NCBI GenBank assembly: GCA_002831545.1
Contig: CP025095.1
Location: 558,001 to 622,000, forward strand
Source of the DNA: Streptococcus suis
Lineage (GTDB): Bacteria; Bacillota; Bacilli; Lactobacillales; Streptococcaceae
Reading direction: 5' to 3'
Length of the DNA stretch: 64,000 nucleotides
The notes beneath the pieces are model-generated. The model ran no database searches and was not told the DNA's origin. It saw only the letters and a list, made by a program, of their open reading frames with translations. The position numbers were made by a program, and so were the translations under genes. This document shows positions 17,502 to 26,624 of the stretch, in pieces (position 1 is the first letter of the stretch; each line of letters begins with the position of its first letter).

Positions 17502-18845
17502 ATGGTTGAATATTTATCGGTTAGTCATCTAACTAAGTATTTAAAATTAAAGTTTGACCGCGATCCGTATTTGGAGAAGGTGTATTTGACAGGTCAAGTG
17601 TCCAACTTCCGTAAACGCCCTAGCCATCAATATTTTTCGCTCAAGGATGACAAGGCAGTCATCCAGGCGACTATGTGGGCGGGAGTCTATAAGAATCTGG
17701 GCTTTGAACTTGAAGAGGGAATGAAAATCAATGTCATTGGGCGCATTCAGCTCTATGAACCAAATGGTTCTTATTCCATTGTCATTGAAAAAGCTGAGCC
17801 AGATGGTATTGGAGCCTTGGCAATCAAGTTTGAACAGCTCAAACAAGCTCTGACACAGGAAGGCTTATTTAAAGAAGAATTCAAGCAAGCCTTGCCACGG
17901 TTTACCAAGAAAATCGGTGTCATTACTAGTCCAAGTGGAGCCGTTATTCAGGATATTATTACAACCGTTAGCCGACGTTTTCCAGGCGTAGAGATTATTC
18001 TCTATCCGACCAAGGTGCAAGGAGATGGTGCTGCTCAGGAGGTTGTTACTAATATTCAAAGAGCCAATGAACGGGATGACTTGGATGTTCTGATTGTTGG
18101 TCGTGGCGGTGGTTCTATCGAAGACCTTTGGGCTTTCAATGAAGAAATTGTGGTTCGGGCTATTTTTGAATCCCGTATTCCTATCATTTCCAGTGTGGGT
18201 CACGAAACGGATACGACTCTGGCAGACTTTGTGGCAGACCGTAGGGCAGCCACTCCGACAGCTGCCGCAGAATTAGCAACACCTGTGACCAAGGCAGACT
18301 TACTGGGCTACCTCAATCAGCAGGAAAATAGAGCCTATCAGGCTATGACCAATCGTTTGAAATTCCTAAGAGGTCAGCTTGAGAAAATTAGCCAGTCAGT
18401 CATGTTCCGCCAGCCTGAACGCTTGTATGATGGTTATTTACAAAAATTAGACCGCTTGACCAATCAATTGCAGACACGGATGAAAGAACTCTACAGCCAG
18501 CAGAAACAGGCTAGTCTCTTACTACAGCAACGATTACAAGGTGTGCATCCAGGTCGTAAAGTAGAGAGTTTCCAAGAGAGAATTATCCAGCAGGAACGAC
18601 TCTTGAAGAGCAATATGGCTAATATCTATGACAATAAGATGGCCAAGGCGGACAAGCTGATTGAGGCCTTGACTATGCTGGATACCAGTCGCATCGTAGC
18701 CCGTGGTTATGCCATGCTTTTACAAGATGGTCGAGTTTTAGACAGTGTAGAAACGATACAAAAGGGTGAACACCTAACCATTCAGATGAGGGATGGTCAA
18801 CTTGATGTGGAGGTAAATCATGTCCAAAAAGACAAAAACATTTGA
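17502..18845 (+). CDS. xseA: Exodeoxyribonuclease VII large subunit
   Basis: Catalytic subunit of the single-strand exonuclease VII. 447 residues: an N-terminal OB-fold (about 1-100, [11 protein letters not shown] onward), a catalytic core with [26 protein letters not shown] and [17 protein letters not shown], and a long coiled C-terminal region. ATG 17502 is used; a GTG at 17496 lies inside the AAGGAG site. First gene of a tightly packed operon (xseB, ispA, tlyA, argR, recN) that is conserved in many Firmicutes. The 3' end overlaps xseB by 26 nt. Confidence 0.97.
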
Positions 18846-19035
18846 AGAAAATTTAGCTGAATTAGAAGGAATTGTAACCAAATTGGAGCGTGGTGATGTT
18901 GCCTTGGAAGAAGCACTTGCCGAGTTTCAAAAAGGAATGGTCCTATCGAAAGACCTACAAAAGACACTAGCAGAAGCTGAAAAGACCTTGGTCAAGGTCA
19001 TGCAGACGGATGGCAGTGAAGCGGAGATGGATTAA
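18820..19035 (+). CDS. xseB: Exodeoxyribonuclease VII small subunit
   Basis: 71-residue helical protein that coats the XseA stalk. The family signature is present ([21 protein letters not shown] in part, then ALAEFQKGM). It starts within xseA and its stop overlaps the ispA start by one base (TAATG), so translation is coupled through all three genes. Confidence 0.95.
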
Positions 19036-19907
19036 TGGTTGATGTGAAACGGATTAATCAGGAAATTCGCGATTTTTATTACAACCGTGGAACAATTGTT
19101 TCGGAAGAATTAATTGATGCGATTTTGTATTCGATTGATGGTGGTGGAAAGCGGATTCGACCGGTCTTATTGCTTCAAATCGTGGAAGGATTTGGGGTCG
19201 AATTACAGCAAGCCCACTACCAAGTGGCCGCTGCCTTAGAGATGATTCATACGGGAAGCCTGATTCACGATGATCTTCCTGCCATGGATGATGATGATTA
19301 CCGTAGAGGTCGACTCACCAATCATAAGAAATTTGACGAAGCGACAGCTATTTTAGCAGGCGATAGCCTCTTTTTGGACGCTTTTGGCCTCCTGTCTCTG
19401 GCTGATTTGCCAAACCAGGTTTTACTTGAATTGGTACAGCTTATGTCATTAGCATCTGGAACCTTTGGGATGGTCGGTGGTCAAATGCTGGACATGCTAG
19501 GTGAAGGAAAAAAATTGGAAATTTTTGACCTGATAAATATCCATAGCAACAAGACAGGTCGATTATTGACATTCCCATTTCATGCAGCAGGGATTATTAC
19601 GCAACAGCCTAGTTCCGTTGTCGGTTCCTTGTGGCAAGCTGGGATGTTGATTGGTCATGCCTTCCAGGTTCGAGATGATATTTTAGATGTAACGGCAGAT
19701 TTTGATGAATTGGGGAAAACGCCTCGGAAAGATTTGGCGGCTGAAAAAGCAACATATCCAAGCTTGTTAGGGTTAGAAGAGTCCAAATTCATTGTTCAGG
19801 ATTCATTGAATAAGGCCGTGGCCATTTTTAAGGAATTAGAAGAACACAATGGCTTTAAGGGGCAAGAAGTGTATCAATTGATAGAAAGTTTACGAATCAA
19901 TGGCTAA
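19035..19907 (+). CDS. ispA: Polyprenyl (farnesyl/geranyl) diphosphate synthase
   Basis: Head-to-tail prenyltransferase, 290 residues. Magnesium-binding motifs are the first Asp-rich DDLPAMDDDD and the second DDILDV, with GGKRIRP near the N-terminus and a GQMLD segment. Length and context fit farnesyl diphosphate synthase (IspA). It would use the isoprenoid precursors made from the mevalonate pathway whose first steps are encoded at 26.6-30.3 kb. Chain length was not verified. Overlaps xseB by 1 nt and tlyA by 8 nt. Confidence 0.93.
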   Translation: MVDVKRINQEIRDFYYNRGTIVSEELIDAILYSIDGGGKRIRPVLLLQIVEGFGVELQQAHYQVAAALEMIHTGSLIHDDLPAMDDDDYRRGRLTNHKKFDEATAILAGDSLFLDAFGLLSLADLPNQVLLELVQLMSLASGTFGMVGGQMLDMLGEGKKLEIFDLINIHSNKTGRLLTFPFHAAGIITQQPSSVVGSLWQAGMLIGHAFQVRDDILDVTADFDELGKTPRKDLAAEKATYPSLLGLEESKFIVQDSLNKAVAIFKELEEHNGFKGQEVYQLIESLRING

Positions 19908-20721
19908 GGAAAGAGTAGATGTACTAGCTTTTAAACAGGGGCTTTTCGAGACGCGGGAGCAGGCCAAACGCGGTGTTATGGCTGGCTTAGTTATATCCGT
20001 CATCAACGGGGAACGCTACGACAAACCAGGTGAGAAGATTGACGAGGGAATTGAACTCAAGCTCAAGGGGGAAAAACTCAAGTATGTCAGCCGTGGTGGT
20101 CTCAAATTGGAGAAAGCCTTGCAGGTTTTCCAATTATCAGTTGAGGGTCAAACAACGATTGATATTGGGGCTTCTACAGGCGGATTTACGGATGTTATGT
20201 TGCAGGCTGGTGCCAAGCAGGTCTATGCTGTGGATGTAGGGACCAATCAATTGGCTTGGAAATTACGTCAGGATGAGCGTGTAATCAGCATGGAACAGTA
20301 CAATTTCCGCTATGCTGAGTTGGGAGATTTCGAACTTGGTCAACCAAGTTTTGCGTCCATTGACGTCAGCTTTATCTCATTGAGTCTGATTTTGCCAGCA
20401 CTCCATCGTATTTTAGCGGAGGGCGGCCAGGTTGTAGCCTTGGTCAAACCCCAATTCGAGGCTGGACGTGAACAGATTGGGAAAAATGGCATTGTCAAGG
20501 ATAAATCCGTTCACTTGAAAGTCTTGGAAGATGTGACAAAAATGGCCGTGGAAACAGGCTTCTCAGTCAAAGCCCTTAGCTTTTCTCCCGTTCAAGGCGG
20601 TCATGGCAATATCGAATTTTTAGCGCACTTAGAAAAATCAACACAACCAAACCAGATTGATAAAGAGGTCATAACAACTACAGTCTATCAAGCACATGAG
20701 GAATTTAAAAAGGATGAATAA
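19900..20721 (+). CDS. tlyA: TlyA-family rRNA 2'-O-methyltransferase (hemolysin A-like)
   Basis: 273 residues with an N-terminal S4 RNA-binding domain (about 1-65) and an FtsJ-type Rossmann methyltransferase (SAM-binding DIGASTGGFTDVML, then AVDVGTNQLAWK, and the catalytic KPQFEAGRE region). Mycobacterial TlyA methylates 16S and 23S rRNA. In streptococci it is often annotated hemolysin A, a name without firm basis for this protein. Coupled to ispA upstream and argR downstream. Confidence 0.92.
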   Translation: MAKERVDVLAFKQGLFETREQAKRGVMAGLVISVINGERYDKPGEKIDEGIELKLKGEKLKYVSRGGLKLEKALQVFQLSVEGQTTIDIGASTGGFTDVMLQAGAKQVYAVDVGTNQLAWKLRQDERVISMEQYNFRYAELGDFELGQPSFASIDVSFISLSLILPALHRILAEGGQVVALVKPQFEAGREQIGKNGIVKDKSVHLKVLEDVTKMAVETGFSVKALSFSPVQGGHGNIEFLAHLEKSTQPNQIDKEVITTTVYQAHEEFKKDE

Positions 20722-21139
20722 ACGAGAACGATTAGAAGTCATTAAAGATTTGGTAGTCCGATTTCCTATTGATACACAGGAAGAAATTGTTGAACGTCTA
20801 GAAGCAATGGGTGTCAATGCGACACAAGCAACGGTTTCACGTGATATCAAGGAACTTGGCATTATTAAGGTTCCATCAGCGGATAAGGGATATATTTATG
20901 GTTTACCAAAGGCAGGTCTTGTTAAGGTAAAATCGCAGAATGTTTTTGAAGTCTCAGTGATGGATAAAATGATTAATCTCCGTCTGGTACCTGGAAGCTC
21001 TGCTGTGGTCAAACGCCGGATTTTGGAACAATTTCAAGAACATATTTTTTCAGTGATTGCTGATGATGACAGTATTCTGCTCATTGTTATAAACGAAGGC
21101 ATTATTTCGCAAATTGAACAGACGGTTAGAGGGTGGTAG
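20714..21139 (+). CDS. argR: ArgR/AhrC-family transcriptional regulator
   Basis: 141-residue arginine-responsive regulator. The N-terminal winged helix has the recognition element ATQATVSRDIKELGI. The C-terminal hexamerisation/arginine-binding domain has LRLVPGSSAVV and the paired aspartates ADDDS. ATG 20714 is chosen over the longer frame from 20696 because homologues begin MNKRERLE; GAGGAAT is upstream. Streptococci carry several ArgR paralogues. This one, between tlyA and recN, is the AhrC-position copy. Targets cannot be seen here. Confidence 0.92.
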   Translation: MNKRERLEVIKDLVVRFPIDTQEEIVERLEAMGVNATQATVSRDIKELGIIKVPSADKGYIYGLPKAGLVKVKSQNVFEVSVMDKMINLRLVPGSSAVVKRRILEQFQEHIFSVIADDDSILLIVINEGIISQIEQTVRGW

Positions 21140-21141
21140 CC

Positions 21142-22803
21142 ATGTTACTAGAAGTGTCCATTAAAAACTTCGCCATTATTGAGCAGGTATCACTGAATTT
21201 TGAAAACGGGATGACCATCTTATCTGGTGAAACAGGTGCAGGTAAATCCATTATCATCGACGCCATGAACCTGATGCTAGGGGCGCGTGCGACGACAGAT
21301 GTTATCAGACATGGGGCCGCCAAGGCTGAAATTGAAGGGCTTTTTTCCTTTGAAAATGGCAGAGCTCTTGAGCAGATTTTGCTTGAACAGGGGATTGAAG
21401 TAGCAGACGAACTTATTATCCGTCGTGAAATCCTACAAAATGGCCGTTCGGTCAGCCGTGTCAATGGGCAAATGGTCAATTTATCAGTCTTGAAACAGAT
21501 TGGGCAATATTTAGTAGATATTCATGGTCAACATGACCAGGAAGAATTGATGAAATCCCAGCACCATATCCGTCTTTTGGACAGTTTCGGAGAAGATGAG
21601 TTTTGGAGTCTTAAAGACCGTTATCAGACAACCTTTGATGCCTATCGCGACCTCCGAAAACGAGTTCTTGAAAAGCAAAAAAATGAGCAGGAACACAAGG
21701 CGCGGATTGAGATGTTGGAATACCAAATTGCTGAAATCGAAGCAGCAGATTTGAAGGCTGGCGAAGATATTCAACTCAATCAGGAACGCGATAAACTGCT
21801 CAACCACAAACAAATTGCAGATACACTGACCAATGCCTATGCACTGTTAGACAATGAAGATTTTTCAAGCTTGAACAACCTACGCTCAGCTATGAGTGAC
21901 TTGCAAAGTCTGGAAGAATTTGATCCAGACTACAAACAGCTCTCTTCTAGCCTGACAGAAGCTTATTATGTCGTTGAAGATGTGACCAAGCGTCTCAGCG
22001 ATGTGGTGGACAATCTAGACTTTGACGGCAATCGTCTCATGCAATTGGAAAGTCGTCTGGATTTGCTCAATACCATTACGAAGAAATATGGCGGAACTGT
22101 CGATGATGTTTTGGACTATTTTAGTAAAATCAGTGAAGAATACAATCTATTGACAGGCAATGATTTATCTGGTGATGATTTGGAAGTTCAGCTTAAGAAC
22201 TTAGAGAAAGAATTGGTTGAACGAGCAGGTCAGCTCAGCCAATCACGCCATGAATTGGCTCTTGTTTTAGAAGATATTATCCGCCAAGAATTGCAAGACT
22301 TGTATATGGAGAAAGCTCGTTTCCAAGTTCGATTTACTAAAGGAAAATTTAATCGAGAAGGAAATGAAACAGTAGAATTTTACATCTCCACCAATCCTGG
22401 CGAAGACTTCAAACCATTGGTTAAGGTAGCTTCTGGAGGAGAATTGTCTCGCTTGATGTTGGCCATTAAGTCAGCCTTTGCCCGTAAAGAAGGTAAAACT
22501 TCTATTGTCTTTGATGAGGTGGATACAGGGGTGTCTGGACGTGTTGCCCAGGCCATTGCCCAGAAAATTTATAAAATCGGACAATATGGTCAAGTATTGG
22601 CGATTTCTCATCTACCACAAGTCATTGCTATTGCAGATTATCAGTTCTTTATTGAGAAAATATCCGACGAACATTCGACTGTTTCTCGTGTCCGTCTCTT
22701 GACCAAAGAAGAGCGTATTGAGGAAATTGCCAAGATGTTAGCCGGTGACAAAATCACAGATGCAGCCCGTAATCAAGCAAAAGAATTAGTAGAAAAAGGT
22801 TAG
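21142..22803 (+). CDS. recN: DNA repair protein RecN
   Basis: SMC-like ATPase in double-strand break repair, 553 residues. Walker A is GETGAGKSIII at about residue 30. Long coiled-coil arms follow (about 150-350), then the C-terminal signature VASGGELSRLMLAIK and Walker B SIVFDEVDTGVSG. ATG 21142 begins MLLEVSIKNFAII, the normal family start. The frame extends three codons upstream without a ribosome site. The stop lies inside a terminator hairpin (22795-22818) that ends the operon. Confidence 0.96.
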   Translation: MLLEVSIKNFAIIEQVSLNFENGMTILSGETGAGKSIIIDAMNLMLGARATTDVIRHGAAKAEIEGLFSFENGRALEQILLEQGIEVADELIIRREILQNGRSVSRVNGQMVNLSVLKQIGQYLVDIHGQHDQEELMKSQHHIRLLDSFGEDEFWSLKDRYQTTFDAYRDLRKRVLEKQKNEQEHKARIEMLEYQIAEIEAADLKAGEDIQLNQERDKLLNHKQIADTLTNAYALLDNEDFSSLNNLRSAMSDLQSLEEFDPDYKQLSSSLTEAYYVVEDVTKRLSDVVDNLDFDGNRLMQLESRLDLLNTITKKYGGTVDDVLDYFSKISEEYNLLTGNDLSGDDLEVQLKNLEKELVERAGQLSQSRHELALVLEDIIRQELQDLYMEKARFQVRFTKGKFNREGNETVEFYISTNPGEDFKPLVKVASGGELSRLMLAIKSAFARKEGKTSIVFDEVDTGVSGRVAQAIAQKIYKIGQYGQVLAISHLPQVIAIADYQFFIEKISDEHSTVSRVRLLTKEERIEEIAKMLAGDKITDAARNQAKELVEKG

Positions 22804-22818
22804 GCGACTAGCCTTTTT
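22795..22818 (+). terminator. Terminator overlapping the recN stop
   Basis: Stem AAAGGTTAG / CTAGCCTTT with a GCGA loop and T-rich tail. The recN TAG is in the left arm. Confidence 0.75.
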
Positions 22819-22852
22819 GCTTATGTCCAAAGTTTATTTTTTAGTTAAAATT

Positions 22853-22861
22853 TGTTATAAT
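22853..22861 (+). promoter_or_regulatory. Extended -10 promoter of degV
   Basis: TGTTATAAT (TGn plus TATAAT), about 35 nt before the degV start. Confidence 0.65.
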
Positions 22862-22896
22862 AGATGGCAAAATTGAAGAGAATTGTAGGATGAAAT

Positions 22897-23730
22897 ATGT
22901 CAAAGATTAAGATTGTTACGGATTCAAGTACGACTATCGAACCCAGTTTGGTCGAAGAATTGAATATAACAGTTGTTCCATTATCTGTAATGGTTGACGG
23001 AGTCGTATACTCTGACAACGATTTAAAAGAAGGAGAATTCTTAGAGCTCATGCGTGGGTCGAAAAACTTGCCAAAAACAAGCCAGCCCCCAGTAGGACTC
23101 TTTGCGGAAACTTTTGCTGATTTGGCTAAAGATGGCAGTCAGATTATTGCCATTCTCTTGTCGCATGCCTTGTCAGGGACAGTAGAAGCTGCTAGACAAG
23201 GAGCAACCCTTTCTGGTGCTGATGTGACAATACTCGATTCAAGCTTTACAGATCAGGCTGAAAAATTCCAAGTTGTAGAAGCAGCACGCATGGCACAAGC
23301 TGGTGCCAGCAAAGAAGAAATCCTTGCAGCTATTGAAACAGTCAAAGAAAAAACGGAATTATACATCGGTGTATCAACCCTAGAAAATCTAGTCAAGGGT
23401 GGTCGTATTGGACGTGTTCAAGGGATGCTGAGTAGCCTACTCAATATCCGTGTCATCATGGAAATGAAAGACCATCAGTTGACTCCGATTGTCAAAGGAC
23501 GAGGCAATAAGACCTTTAAAAAATGGCTGGAAGAGTTCACGGCAACTCTAGCAGATAAAAAAGTAGCCGAGATTGGTATTTCCTATTCAGGAACGGCTGA
23601 TTTTGCAAATGAAATGAAGAGTCAATTACAAGAGTACGTCTCAAAAGAAATTTCTGTTTTAGAGACAGGTTCCATCATTCAAACTCATACCGGTGAGGAT
23701 GCCTGGGCTATTTTGATTCGTTATGAATAA
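22897..23730 (+). CDS. DegV family fatty-acid-binding protein
   Basis: 277 residues. DegV/FakB fold: N-terminal TDSSTTI, a central [11 protein letters not shown] loop and a GGRIGR segment. Proteins of this family bind a fatty acid and, in FakAB systems, present it to a kinase for phospholipid synthesis. No kinase gene is adjacent. It starts a second small operon with the GDSL esterase (8-nt overlap) and the YpmS-like gene (29-nt overlap). Confidence 0.93.
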
Positions 23731-24556
23731 CAGGAAGTTGATTCAAGGCTTTGTTTTCTTTTTTCTGGCAATTCTAGGGTCGATTTTTCTATTTCATCAA
23801 CTCATTCCTGTTGCCTCATCTCGAATCTCCAGGCAAGAGCTTACCGTATCAGAAAAAATCAGTTTTCGATATGTGGCACTTGGTGATTCTTTGACAGAAG
23901 GTGTTGGAGATACAACTGGACAGGGGGGCTTTGTTCCCTTGTTGGCTCAATCTCTAACTAACGATTATGGTTATGAAGTAGATTATAAAAATTTCGGAGT
24001 TTCTGGGAATACCAGTAATCAGATTCTTAAGCGAATGAAGGAAGATGGCGAGCTGATAAGTTACTTAAAAACAGCAGATCTGTTAACTCTGACAGTTGGT
24101 GGCAACGATTTGCGCAAGGCTATTATTAAAAACATCGCCAATCTCAAAGTTTCAACTTTTGATAAGCCCGCAAAAGATTACGGAAAACGATTGGATACAA
24201 TTATTAAGACAGCGCGTAAGAATAATCCAAATCTTCCCATCTATGTTGTCGGGATTTACAATCCACTTTACCTCAATTTTCCTGAATTGACAGAAATGCA
24301 GACAATTGTTGATAATTGGAATACGATGACAGAACAGATAACGGAAAAATATCAGCATGTCTACTTTGTTCCAATCAATGATTTGCTCTATAAAGGATTG
24401 GAAGGCGAGGCTGGTATTAGTCAAAATGGTAGCCAAGTTACCAATAATTTACTGTATGAGGAAGACAGTTTCCATCCCAATAATACTGGATATGAGATTA
24501 TGAAAAAAGCGATATTGGAGAGAATGAATGAGACCACGGAAAGCTGGGAACCTTAA
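23723..24556 (+). CDS. SGNH/GDSL-family lipase/esterase, membrane-anchored
   Basis: 277 residues with an N-terminal signal anchor (about 8-27). The extracytoplasmic SGNH hydrolase has block [10 protein letters not shown] (nucleophile Ser), block II Gly in KNFGVSGN, block III VGGNDL, and the catalytic Asp and His in DSFHPNN. It resembles YpmR of Bacillus, which likewise neighbours degV and ypmS. Substrate not known; lysophospholipid or an acylated wall polymer are possible. Confidence 0.9.
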
Positions 24557-25124
24557 TATTTGGAAATGGCTATTTTTAGCCCAGTTGGCTTTATTGATTG
24601 GTTGCGGAATAGTCCTCTATACACGGATTCAAACAGATAGAGAGGATTTAACAAAGCTCGTTCAGACTAGTACAGAAGATACCAAGGTTGGGACCTTCTC
24701 CACTAACAGGGAACAGCTCAACCAAACCCTCACTAACTATCTAAAAGAGTATCAGACGGAAGAGTTTTCCTATCAATTATTCATAACGAGTCAACAAGTA
24801 GTTTTTGAAGGCAGCTATCAGATTTTTGGTGTGACTATCCCACTCTACATTTATTTTCAACCTAGCAAAATGGAAGATGGCAGTATTTTGTTACGGATAA
24901 CAGAAATATCAGTTGGAAGTTTATCCTTGCCGAAAACAGAGGTATTAGCTTATTTACAAAAAAATTATAAACTACCTGCCTTTGTAAAAATAGACTCCGA
25001 ACAAGCGCAAGTACAGGTTCAACTGACAGAACTGAAGAACAAATTTGGTCTGTATGGAAAGGCGAATACGATTGATTTGTACAACGACCAATTCATTGTT
25101 GATATCTACAGAAAAAGACAGTGA
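24528..25124 (+). CDS. YpmS family protein (DUF2140)
   Basis: 198 residues with an N-terminal transmembrane segment (about 12-30, WKWLFLAQLALLIG) and an extracellular beta-rich domain. It matches the YpmS/DUF2140 family in length and topology and by position after a YpmR-like esterase. Function unknown; the pairing suggests an envelope role. It starts 29 nt inside the esterase gene. Confidence 0.82.
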   Translation: MRPRKAGNLNIWKWLFLAQLALLIGCGIVLYTRIQTDREDLTKLVQTSTEDTKVGTFSTNREQLNQTLTNYLKEYQTEEFSYQLFITSQQVVFEGSYQIFGVTIPLYIYFQPSKMEDGSILLRITEISVGSLSLPKTEVLAYLQKNYKLPAFVKIDSEQAQVQVQLTELKNKFGLYGKANTIDLYNDQFIVDIYRKRQ

Positions 25125-25139
25125 AATAGCATTAAAAAC

Positions 25140-25168
25140 TTGACCAAACGCCTAAAATTAGGTACTAT
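25140..25168 (+). promoter_or_regulatory. HU gene promoter
   Basis: TTGACC (25140-25145), exact 17-nt spacer, TACTAT (25163-25168). This is a near-consensus promoter, fitting a highly expressed gene. Confidence 0.8.
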
Positions 25169-25213
25169 ATAGAAGTGAGTAATAACTCAGAAAATTATTG
25201 GAGGACTTAGCAA

Positions 25214-25489
25214 ATGGCTAATAAACAAGATTTGATTGCAAAAGTTGCAGAAGCGACTTCATTGACTAAAAAAGACTCAGCAGCAGCTGTTGAAGCAGTA
25301 TTCGGAGCAGTAGCAGACTACCTTGCAGCTGGTGAAAAAGTACAATTGATCGGTTTCGGTAACTTTGAAGTTCGTGAGCGTTCAGCACGTACAGGTCGCA
25401 ACCCTCAAACAGGTGCAGAAATCAAAATCGCAGCTTCAAAAGTTCCAGCATTCAAAGCTGGTAAAGCTCTTAAAGACGCTGTTAAATAA
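25214..25489 (+). CDS. hup: HU-like DNA-binding protein
   Basis: 91-residue histone-like nucleoid protein. Family signature [21 protein letters not shown] (beta-arm) and C-terminal [20 protein letters not shown] precedes the ATG. Near-consensus promoter and codon choice like other highly expressed genes here. Streptococci usually have one HU (also called HlpA), which is essential for chromosome compaction. Confidence 0.97.
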
Positions 25490-25490
25490 T

Positions 25491-25513
25491 AAAAAGGTCC
25501 AGTGGACCTTTTT
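25491..25513 (+). terminator. HU gene terminator
   Basis: Perfect palindrome AAAAAGGTCC / GGACCTTTTT immediately after the stop codon. Confidence 0.9.
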
Positions 25514-25594
25514 ATCTTTTGCTTGAAAACGGGAGAGCAAAACTGGGGATAGACTGTTTTATCCCTCGCTTAAAAACAAAAGAGCGAGGCTAAG

Positions 25595-25640
25595 CATTAA
25601 AAAGCCTATTGTATCAACGTTTCTACGTCGTGCAGTAGGC
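25595..25640 (+). terminator. Second hairpin with long loop downstream of HU gene
   Basis: Arms AAAAAGCCTA / TAGGCTTTTTT enclose a loop of about 27 nt. Function unclear: a backup terminator or the end of an unrecognised small transcript. A third AAAAACCAGC / GCTGATTTTTT hairpin lies at about 25823-25853. The gap 25490-25988 otherwise holds only the RUP-like repeat and the next promoter. Confidence 0.5.
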
Positions 25641-25678
25641 TTTTTTCTTGTTTAAGCGGCAAATAAGGGGCAAAACTT

Positions 25679-25785
25679 TATACTCAATGAAAATCAAAAG
25701 TAGCCTAGGAAACGAAGCCGAAGATAGAACTGGAGTTTATCAAGGCAAGTTGACAACGGATAATTTTGATTTTCGAAGAGTATTA
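25679..25785 (+). repeat. RUP-like small repeat, full copy
   Basis: About 107 bp. It begins TATACTCAATGAAAATCAAA and ends with GATTTTCGAAGAGTATTA. The terminal inverted repeats match at about 16 of 21 positions. The size and ends fit the pneumococcal RUP element. Its ends also resemble those of the IS630 element at 9236-10339. Confidence 0.82.
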
Positions 25786-25988
25786 GTAATTTTCTACACT
25801 ACACATTCTCGTTTTAAGACAACAAAAAACCAGCCTTGGGCAGCTGATTTTTTAGGAGATTTATGAAAAATTTTAGGATACACCTATAGTATACTCGAAT
25901 TTTCAGATTCTTCATCGGTCTGTAGACCTATTTTGTTAAAAAATAAACATGTGCTATAATAGAAAAAATAAAAAAGGGGAGATTTTTT

Positions 25989-26456
25989 ATGACAATCCGT
26001 AAAGCTAGACAATCTGACATTCCGATATTAAATGAATTGCTTCAAGATATTTTACAGGTGCACCACCAGGCACGACCAGATATTTTTAAAAGCGCAGGTC
26101 AAAAATTTTCTGAGGCTGAATTAGTAGCACTTTTGGAAAATCCAGATAAGCCTATTTTTGTCTTTGAGTTAGAGGGACAAGTGGTTGGGCATCTTTTTTG
26201 TGAATTATCTACCGCAACAGGCGATGTTTTAGAACCAGTTAAAACCTTGTTTATTGATGATTTGTGTGTAGCCAATTCTGCGCGTGGTCAAAGAATTGGC
26301 GAGCAGCTTTATGAATTTGCTCTTTCCTATGCTAAGGAGCAGGGTTGCCACAATCTTACCTTGGATGTATGGGCTGACAATGCAGGAGCTGTCCGTTTTT
26401 ATGAACGCCAAGGAATGAAACCACAAAAGTTCCGTATGGAGCAAATAATAGAGTGA
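25989..26456 (+). CDS. GNAT family N-acetyltransferase
   Basis: 155 residues, single GNAT domain. Acetyl-CoA-binding signature is LCVANSARGQRIGEQLYEFAL, with a C-terminal NAGAVRFYERQGM typical of the fold. The substrate is unknown. GGGGAG precedes the ATG, and an extended -10 TGCTATAAT lies at 25952-25960. The TGA overlaps the first bases of a modular repeat that fills the whole space to the converging mvaA gene. Confidence 0.9.
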   Translation: MTIRKARQSDIPILNELLQDILQVHHQARPDIFKSAGQKFSEAELVALLENPDKPIFVFELEGQVVGHLFCELSTATGDVLEPVKTLFIDDLCVANSARGQRIGEQLYEFALSYAKEQGCHNLTLDVWADNAGAVRFYERQGMKPQKFRMEQIIE

Positions 26457-26624
26457 GGCTGGGCAAAAAGCCCAGGACCACTACTCAGAGTTCGTGTCAA
26501 CATCTCAGCGCAGTGGTTGATTGGCAGATTTGTTCGTGTTTTGCACTCCAAATCTGGCCTAATCAACTGTGCGGGGGTGGGAAGACGAACTCTTTTTATC
26601 TTGGTCGAGTTCTTTCCCACTCCC
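26455..26624 (+). repeat. Modular repeat family, core copy 2
   Basis: 170 bp colinear with 15113-15283, without appended cassettes. It overlaps the stop codon of the GNAT gene at one end and the last nine codons and stop of mvaA at the other. Confidence 0.87.

Noticed and set aside
25595..25640. Possible phage attachment site in the long-loop hairpin downstream of the HU gene
   Set aside because: No integrase gene, no tRNA and no duplicated core were found in the window. It is kept only as a hairpin.
25648..25866. 72-codon reading frame downstream of the HU gene
   Set aside because: It runs through the RUP-like repeat and a terminator hairpin, has no ribosome site, and is not conserved in the other repeat copies.
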